Positions 58,538-64,000 of a stretch of 64,000 nucleotides of DNA are shown in pieces. The translations under genes and the position numbers were made by a program. Under the pieces are notes generated by a model, which was not told the origin of the DNA, did no database searches, and saw nothing but the letters and a program-made list of their open reading frames with translations. Positions within the stretch are counted from its first letter, which is position 1; every line of letters begins with the position of its first letter. The DNA is from Bacteroidales bacterium (GTDB taxonomy: Bacteria > Bacteroidota > Bacteroidia > Bacteroidales > UBA932), in contig JAFTFV010000048.1 of NCBI GenBank assembly GCA_017458265.1, positions 41,191 to 105,190 of the forward strand. Reading direction: 5' to 3'.

Positions 58538-61465
58538 ATGATAAAAAGACTCTATATAGCGGCGCTTGCCGCACTCATCGGCCTCGGGGCCGGAGCACAG
58601 GACATCGGCAAGGTAAAGGCGCTTTATGACGCCGGCATGTACAGCCAGGCAGTTTCCGAACTGGACGGCTTTCACGGAGACATGGCAGACGGCTACCGCG
58701 TCATGGCATCACTTGCCATGAAGAGCGACAATTCCTACGCCCTTGCAGGTGATTATCTCAGGAAGTACAGCGAATGCATCCTTGCACCGCAGGTGCGTTT
58801 CCTCTGGGGCCTGGACCTCTTCGACAGGGAAAGGTACGAGGACGCAATCACCCTCCTCAATTCCATCACCGCAAAGGACATCCCCACAAGCAAGATTCCG
58901 GAGTATACCTACAAACTGGGCTACAGCGCATTCGGAACAGGGGAGTGGGAACGGTCCAAGAGCATCCTCAGGCGCATGCGTTCCCTGCCCGAAAGCGACT
59001 ATACCTGCCCTGCATACTATGCAATCGGCTATATGAACTATGCAGAGGGCAACTTCCGCGAAGCGTCGGACTGGTTCCTCCTCGCATCCAAGGACTCCCG
59101 CTTCCAGGCCCTTGCAAACTACTACATCCTGGAATGCCGCTTCAACGAAAAGGACTACAAGTATGTGGTCCAGTTCGGCGAAGACCTCTTTGACAAGGTC
59201 CCCGCAGACCGCCAGCCCCACATGGCCCGCATCATGAGCGAATCCTATCTGGTCCTTGGCAATGCAGAGAAGGCCCGCACATATTATGAGGAAAACCTCC
59301 GCTCCAAGACAGCCAGGACCCGCTCGGACTACTTCTACGCAGGCGAAGTCCTCTACATGGTGGAAGACTGGCAGGGCTCGGTGGACAACTTCATGCAGAT
59401 GGGCGACAGGCGCGACTCCCTGGGCCAGATAGCCTCCTACCAGCTGGGCTACGCCAACATCAAGACCCGCAACAAGGTTGCCGCCATGCAGGCGTTCAAG
59501 GAAGCCGCAGACCTTGACTACTCCAAGGAAATCAAGGAAGACGCCTTCTACAACTACGCCAAGCTGGCCTTCGACCTTGGCGGCGACACTGCCCCTTTCA
59601 TGCAGTACCTCAAGGACTATGACGCCTCCTCCAAGGGAGACCGCATCTACTCATACATGGCCCTTGCAGCCCTCAAGAACCACGATTACCAGGGCGCCGT
59701 AGAGGCATACGACCACATCGAAAACCTGGAGCCCCGCATGCAGTACAACTACATGAAGGCATATTTCCTGAGGGCCATGGAACTCATGGAAAGCGGCTCC
59801 TGGCGCGCTGCAGTGCCCCATCTTAAGGCCGCAGCCTATTACAGCCACCGCCGCGACGGCTTCAACCAGCTGGCAAAGTACTACCTTGCCGAAGCCTACT
59901 ACCGTGACGGCAAGTATGCCGACGCCCGCACCGTCCTCAAGGACCTCTACAACCTCTCTGCAATGAGCGGCCGCACCGAAGGAGACCTCATCTCCTACCA
60001 GATGGCATACACCTATTTCAAGGAAGGCGACTACGACAACGCCCTCAAGTGGTTCGACAATTACATCGAGGTAAAGAATCCCACCATGGGTGCCGATGCC
60101 GAAACCCGCATCGCGGACTGCTACTTCTTCAGCGGCAACTACGAGATTGCCGTACTCGCCTACGAGCGCCAGATGAACAACTACCCTGATCCAGACAACC
60201 TCTATCCCGCATACCGCGCAGGCCTTGCGGCAGGTCTTCAGGGAGATGACGCCCGCAAGATAGACTTCCTCGAGAACGCCAAGATGGCTTCTCCCAGCGC
60301 TCCCTACTACGGTGAATCCATGCTTGAACTTGGCCGCGCATATATGGCAACCAAGGACAACGAGGATGCAGAACGCACGTTCAGGACGCTCAGGAAGAAC
60401 ACGTCGGACCCCACCCTTGACGCAAGGGCCCTGCTGGAGCTGGGTACAATAGCCCGCGGCAACGGCAATACGGACAGCGCCCTTGACTGCTACAAGAAGG
60501 TGGTGGAACTCCGCGGCCCCTACACTGAGGATGCCCTCCTCGCCATCGAGACCATCTACCGCACCAGGGAAGACCCTGAGGCCTATATCGCATACGTGAA
60601 TTCACTTGGAGCAGCCGCAGGCCGCACGGAGGCCCAGAAGGAGGAGGTCTACTTCTCATCGGCAGAACAGATGTTCCTCTCCGGAGATTCCCAGAAGGCG
60701 GTGAATACCCTCACGGCTTATCTTGAGACTTATCCCCGCGGCGCAAATGTGGCAAAGGCGCATTTCTACCTGGCAGAAAGCCTCTCCCGCCTGGGCCAGA
60801 ACGAACCCGCTGCAGACCACTACCAGACCGCAATCGAGAAGGGCCTGCCGTCGGCACTTGAGGAGACCGCAACCCTCAGCTACGCCCGCACCAACTACGC
60901 CCTTGGCAACTACGCCAAGGCAACCGAGGCCTACAAGCGCCTGAAGGAAATAGCCAAGTTCGACGAGAACGTCCGCTACGCACAGATCGGCCTCATGAGA
61001 AGCTCCTTCAGCGGCCGCCAGTGGAACGACGCCCTCACCTATGCCGATGTCCTCCTCAAGAAATCCGGAATAGGGGAGGAACTCTCCCGCGAGGCACAGT
61101 ACGTCCGCGCGAAGTCCCTCCTGAGCACATCCAGAAGGGATGAGGCCATCCTCCAGCTGCGTTCCCTTGCAGCCGCACCTTCCACAAGCGAAGGCGCAGA
61201 GGCCGCCTACCTCCTCATCCAGGACCAGTACGACAGGGCCGAATTCTCCGGCATCCGCGAGGCCGTCTACGCATTTGCCGACGCCGCCGGCGACCAGAAC
61301 TACTGGCTTGCCAAGGCCTTCATCGTCCTTGGAGACACCTTCGCCGAACAGGGCAACACCGCCCAGGCCAAGGCTACCTTCGAAAGCATCCGTGACGGCT
61401 ACACGCCCACCGGCACTGCAGATGAAGTCCTCGAACAGGTAGACCTCAGACTCCGTAAACTCTAG
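58538..61465 (+). CDS. Large exported TPR-repeat protein
   Basis: A 975-residue exported protein: a signal peptide (MIKRLYIAALAALIGLGAGAQ in part, cleaved at about residue 21), then more than twenty helical repeats of TPR type to the end (for example YKLGYSAFGTGEWERSKSI, AEAYYRDGKYADARTVLKDLY, and KAHFYLAESLSRLGQNEPAADHY). There is no catalytic domain. TPR scaffolds in the periplasm often organise outer-membrane or cell-envelope complexes. The next gene, 6 nt downstream, is a beta-barrel protein, so the two may form a pair. ATG 58538 was chosen because the signal peptide starts there. Confidence 0.85.
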   Translation: MIKRLYIAALAALIGLGAGAQDIGKVKALYDAGMYSQAVSELDGFHGDMADGYRVMASLAMKSDNSYALAGDYLRKYSECILAPQVRFLWGLDLFDRERYEDAITLLNSITAKDIPTSKIPEYTYKLGYSAFGTGEWERSKSILRRMRSLPESDYTCPAYYAIGYMNYAEGNFREASDWFLLASKDSRFQALANYYILECRFNEKDYKYVVQFGEDLFDKVPADRQPHMARIMSESYLVLGNAEKARTYYEENLRSKTARTRSDYFYAGEVLYMVEDWQGSVDNFMQMGDRRDSLGQIASYQLGYANIKTRNKVAAMQAFKEAADLDYSKEIKEDAFYNYAKLAFDLGGDTAPFMQYLKDYDASSKGDRIYSYMALAALKNHDYQGAVEAYDHIENLEPRMQYNYMKAYFLRAMELMESGSWRAAVPHLKAAAYYSHRRDGFNQLAKYYLAEAYYRDGKYADARTVLKDLYNLSAMSGRTEGDLISYQMAYTYFKEGDYDNALKWFDNYIEVKNPTMGADAETRIADCYFFSGNYEIAVLAYERQMNNYPDPDNLYPAYRAGLAAGLQGDDARKIDFLENAKMASPSAPYYGESMLELGRAYMATKDNEDAERTFRTLRKNTSDPTLDARALLELGTIARGNGNTDSALDCYKKVVELRGPYTEDALLAIETIYRTREDPEAYIAYVNSLGAAAGRTEAQKEEVYFSSAEQMFLSGDSQKAVNTLTAYLETYPRGANVAKAHFYLAESLSRLGQNEPAADHYQTAIEKGLPSALEETATLSYARTNYALGNYAKATEAYKRLKEIAKFDENVRYAQIGLMRSSFSGRQWNDALTYADVLLKKSGIGEELSREAQYVRAKSLLSTSRRDEAILQLRSLAAAPSTSEGAEAAYLLIQDQYDRAEFSGIREAVYAFADAAGDQNYWLAKAFIVLGDTFAEQGNTAQAKATFESIRDGYTPTGTADEVLEQVDLRLRKL

Positions 61466-61471
61466 AAGACA

Positions 61472-63118
61472 ATGAGAAAATCGATATATACAACGCTTGC
61501 GCTGCTCTCCGTTGGAATCGCAGCATCGGCCCAAAGCCTTACCCACACCGTTGAGGTTACAAACACCTACAAGCGTGAGGCTTCCGGCATCGACAAGCCG
61601 GATCAGCTCCTCCCTCTGCCGGATTCCGTCAGCCGTTTCAACTACGACTTCGACTACACCGTGCGCAGTACGCCCTACCGCGGCGCATACGAGTTCAAGC
61701 CCTACAACGTGCTCCTGAGGCCGTCGGCACGTCCTTCCACGGAAGGCAGACTCTACGCCTCCCTTGGCGCAGGCTACGGTTTCCACCCGGAGGCCGATGT
61801 CGTCTGGACTCCCGTCTCGTCGGAAAAGCTCCACCTGAACCTCTACGGAGACTACCACGCATATATGGGCCGCTACCGTGACATCGCCTACGACGGCAGC
61901 AAGTACTTCACAGACAGCGGGAGCCTCAGTGCCGATGTATGGAAAGACCGCGTCTTCCGCGTGGGCAGCAATGCCCGCCTTGACTGGAGAAGCGGCACCC
62001 TCTGGGCAGACCTTGCCTACACCGGAATCGCCGGCAGGAATGTCTGGAACAGCGTTTCCAACCACGGCGTGGGCATGGATGCAGGCCTTCAGGGAAGGCT
62101 GAACTCCTTCCACTACAACCTTCTCACCCATGTGAACTACACCGGAAACACCGGCCTCAATGAGTTCCACACAGTCACGGAAGGCGCCGTAGGCTATCCC
62201 ATCGGCACGGGAGACCTCTCCCTGAATCTCATGGCAGAGACCCTGAACTTTGACAACAACACCGTGGCCGGATTTGCCGGAAACTTTGCCGTAACGCCTT
62301 CCTACGCCTTCTCACTGGGCCAGCTCAATGTCAAGGCCGGCCTCAAGGTGGCATTCATGCTCAGAAGCGACGACTCCTTCTGCCCCACCAAGGCCGGCAT
62401 CATCTACCCCGACGTATACCTTGACTACAGCCTCATCGAAGACGCACTTGTCCTCCAGGTTGCCGCAACCGGCGGGAATGTCCTCAATTCATACGAGGAA
62501 GCTCTCTCCGTGAACCACTTCATGGGCAGTTTCGATTTTTCCCCTGACGTTACCCTGAACCGCTTCAAAGTCATGGTGGGCGCACGCGGAAACGTCAAAG
62601 AGAGAATCCATTACAACTTCATGACAGGGTATGCTCTCAAGGAGAACGCACGCAGCTGGGGCTACAGCACCACCGCTGCAGGCTACACTCCGCTGGTGGG
62701 CTACATGAGCCCGCTGAACACCATTTTCGTCGGCGGCACACTTGGCTGGAAGAGCGACCACATCGACATCGACGCAAACCTGTATTATCAGTATACATTC
62801 AAACCCAATCCCCAGACCGAGCTCCAGAAGAACCTCTTCGGCCCTCCTGCATTCACCGCCAGCGTAGACGCGATGTACCGCTTCTTCGGAGGCCGCTTGA
62901 AGGCCGGACTCACCCTGGATGCAATGACCGAGCGCCCCTCCGTCAATGCAAATCTCCCCGGCTATGCAGACCTTGGCCTGAAGACCAGTTTTGCAGTAAA
63001 CCGTTACTGGGGCGCCTGGCTCAGGCTGGGCAATATCCTTAACCAGAGCGTGCAGCGCGTGCCCTTCCACGCAGAGAAGGGACTCTGGTTCAGCGTAGGG
63101 GCTTCCTTGAATCTTTAA
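61472..63118 (+). CDS. Outer-membrane beta-barrel protein
   Basis: A 548-residue exported protein: a signal peptide to about residue 20 (SVGIAASAQ), a short variable N-terminal segment, then alternating beta strands with aromatic girdles throughout (LYASLGAGYGFHPEADVVW, YYQYTFKPNPQTELQK), ending in a strand LWFSVGASLNL. The strand pattern resembles the barrel part of TonB-dependent receptors without a plug domain. It is cotranscribed with the TPR protein. Function unknown. Confidence 0.8.
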   Translation: MRKSIYTTLALLSVGIAASAQSLTHTVEVTNTYKREASGIDKPDQLLPLPDSVSRFNYDFDYTVRSTPYRGAYEFKPYNVLLRPSARPSTEGRLYASLGAGYGFHPEADVVWTPVSSEKLHLNLYGDYHAYMGRYRDIAYDGSKYFTDSGSLSADVWKDRVFRVGSNARLDWRSGTLWADLAYTGIAGRNVWNSVSNHGVGMDAGLQGRLNSFHYNLLTHVNYTGNTGLNEFHTVTEGAVGYPIGTGDLSLNLMAETLNFDNNTVAGFAGNFAVTPSYAFSLGQLNVKAGLKVAFMLRSDDSFCPTKAGIIYPDVYLDYSLIEDALVLQVAATGGNVLNSYEEALSVNHFMGSFDFSPDVTLNRFKVMVGARGNVKERIHYNFMTGYALKENARSWGYSTTAAGYTPLVGYMSPLNTIFVGGTLGWKSDHIDIDANLYYQYTFKPNPQTELQKNLFGPPAFTASVDAMYRFFGGRLKAGLTLDAMTERPSVNANLPGYADLGLKTSFAVNRYWGAWLRLGNILNQSVQRVPFHAEKGLWFSVGASLNL

Positions 63119-63133
63119 TATTTAACACATAAA

Positions 63134-64000
63134 ATGATTGACGAAGAGATGAAGATGGCCGAAGAGCAGTATTCGGCGAACAGTATTCAGGTACTTGAAG
63201 GACTGGAGGCAGTGCGCAAGCGCCCCTCCATGTATATCGGAGATGTAGGAGAGCGCGGTCTCCATCACCTTGTGTACGAGGTGGTAGACAACTGTATTGA
63301 CGAGGCAATGGCCGGCTACTGTACGGACATTGACGTACAGATACTCCCTGACAATTCCATCCGCGTTCAGGACAACGGCCGCGGTATCCCTACCGGCATG
63401 CACGAAAAAGAGCACCGCAGCGCTCTGGAAGTGGTTCTTACCGTCCTCCACGCCGGCGGCAAGTTCGACAAGAACAGCTATAAGGTGTCCGGCGGTCTGC
63501 ACGGTGTGGGTGTATCCTGCGTGAACGCCCTTTCGGACCTCCTGATTGCAGAAATCCACCGTGAAGGAAAGGTTTTCAAGCAGAAGTATTCCAAGGGCAA
63601 GCCCATCACCGCAGTGGAGGAGGTTGGCACTGCCGACGATACCGGAACCATCATCACTTTCCATCCTGATGCAACCATCTTCACCCAGACCATAGTCTAT
63701 AAGTACGACACCCTTGCAGCACGTCTCCGTGAGCTTGCATACCTCAACAAGGGCATTCGCATCAAACTCACAGACAACCGTGAGAAGGTAGAGGAGTTCG
63801 TGACCGCCGAAGACGGCGAACGCAAGGCCACCGGGAACATGATTTTCCGCAGCGAGGTCTTCTACAGCGAGCAGGGTCTCCGCGAATTCATCGACTATCT
63901 GGATGCCGGCGCACCCAAGCTCATCCCCGAGCCCATCACCGTGAATTCAGACAAGGTCATCCCCATCGACATCGCCCTCCAGTACAACACCGGCTTCTCC
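63134..64000 (+). CDS. gyrB: DNA gyrase subunit B, C-terminus beyond window
   Basis: The ATPase subunit of DNA gyrase, which introduces negative supercoils. The first 289 codons are present. GHKL ATPase motifs: EVVDNCIDEAMAG (Asn for Mg-ATP), NGRGIP and GGLHGVGVSCVNALS. It starts LEGLEAVRKRPSMYIG, which is typical of GyrB. It begins 16 nt after the beta-barrel gene without a visible promoter in that gap. ParE is a less likely alternative. Confidence 0.95.
   Translation, partial: MIDEEMKMAEEQYSANSIQVLEGLEAVRKRPSMYIGDVGERGLHHLVYEVVDNCIDEAMAGYCTDIDVQILPDNSIRVQDNGRGIPTGMHEKEHRSALEVVLTVLHAGGKFDKNSYKVSGGLHGVGVSCVNALSDLLIAEIHREGKVFKQKYSKGKPITAVEEVGTADDTGTIITFHPDATIFTQTIVYKYDTLAARLRELAYLNKGIRIKLTDNREKVEEFVTAEDGERKATGNMIFRSEVFYSEQGLREFIDYLDAGAPKLIPEPITVNSDKVIPIDIALQYNTGFS

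Overview
The window is chromosomal core DNA of a Gram-negative member of Bacteroidales. GC content looks high (roughly mid-50s %, by eye). Three things point to Bacteroidota: about twenty promoters with the group's -7 element TAnnTTTG (several with a TTG/TTTG about 20 nt upstream); gene families mostly confined to the phylum (DUF3276 PUR protein, DUF5606 protein, a long NusB, DUF4493-like and DUF6340-like lipoproteins); and lipoprotein signal peptides ending in a short lipobox. LpxB, GmhA, TamB and a beta-barrel protein show an LPS-bearing outer membrane. A Rikenellaceae or Cryptobacteroides-like lineage would fit, but the genus cannot be fixed from this sequence. I see no prophage, insertion sequence, CRISPR array or conjugative element.

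Layout. 1-6 kb: acyl-CoA synthetase (cut by the left edge), cardiolipin synthase, a lipoprotein, ffh. 5.6-12 kb: a ZapB-like small protein, zapA, a likely 6S RNA, rny, a Kef-type antiporter and a 5'-nucleotidase. 12-14 kb (minus): two tandem purine nucleoside phosphorylases behind a PUR-family gene. 14-19.6 kb: nusB-yajC-ybbR-coaE, a DUF5606 gene, rimO and a lipoprotein. 19.7-25.6 kb: pckA, a BASS transporter with plsC, and a convergent GH3 glycosidase. 25.7-33 kb (minus): an overlapping tamB-rsmI-mtaB-MBL operon. 33.3-40 kb: tsaD, an FAD oxidoreductase, gdhA and a large receiver/PPDK-type ATP-grasp fusion. 40-48 kb: a WYL regulator with an S9 peptidase (leftward), recG, and an S26-like peptidase / PqqD-like / ABC exporter operon (rightward). 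48-54.9 kb: pdxA and rnhA (minus), gmhA, gapA, surE and lpxB (plus), and a phosphohexomutase (minus). 55-57.7 kb: a methyltransferase gene, two tandem-repeat arrays, tRNA-Ala and nth, all bracketed by a 28-bp perfect inverted repeat. 57.7-64 kb: ftsE-like, a large TPR protein, a beta-barrel protein and gyrB (cut by the right edge).

Most genes are housekeeping. The most unusual signals are: (1) a 66-bp promoter-bearing sequence present twice in opposite orientation around recG (59 of 66 positions identical). One copy drives the WYL regulator and S9 peptidase; the other drives the S26/PqqD/ABC cassette, which resembles a peptide maturation and export module without a visible precursor. (2) Two adjacent non-coding arrays with exact periods, 63 bp x 3 and 52 bp x 4, beside tRNA-Ala. 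(3) Inverted tandem arrays sharing a 13-bp core, one of which abuts the nth start codon and keeps its reading frame open. (4) A double-receiver/PPDK_N fusion that lacks the phosphohistidine domain. (5) A purine nucleoside phosphorylase pair differing Asn/Asp at the base-specificity position. (6) At least ten genes whose start codon lies only 4-6 nt after the -7 element, which predicts leaderless mRNAs.

Raw sequence was read by eye; family names come from motif recognition, without database searches.
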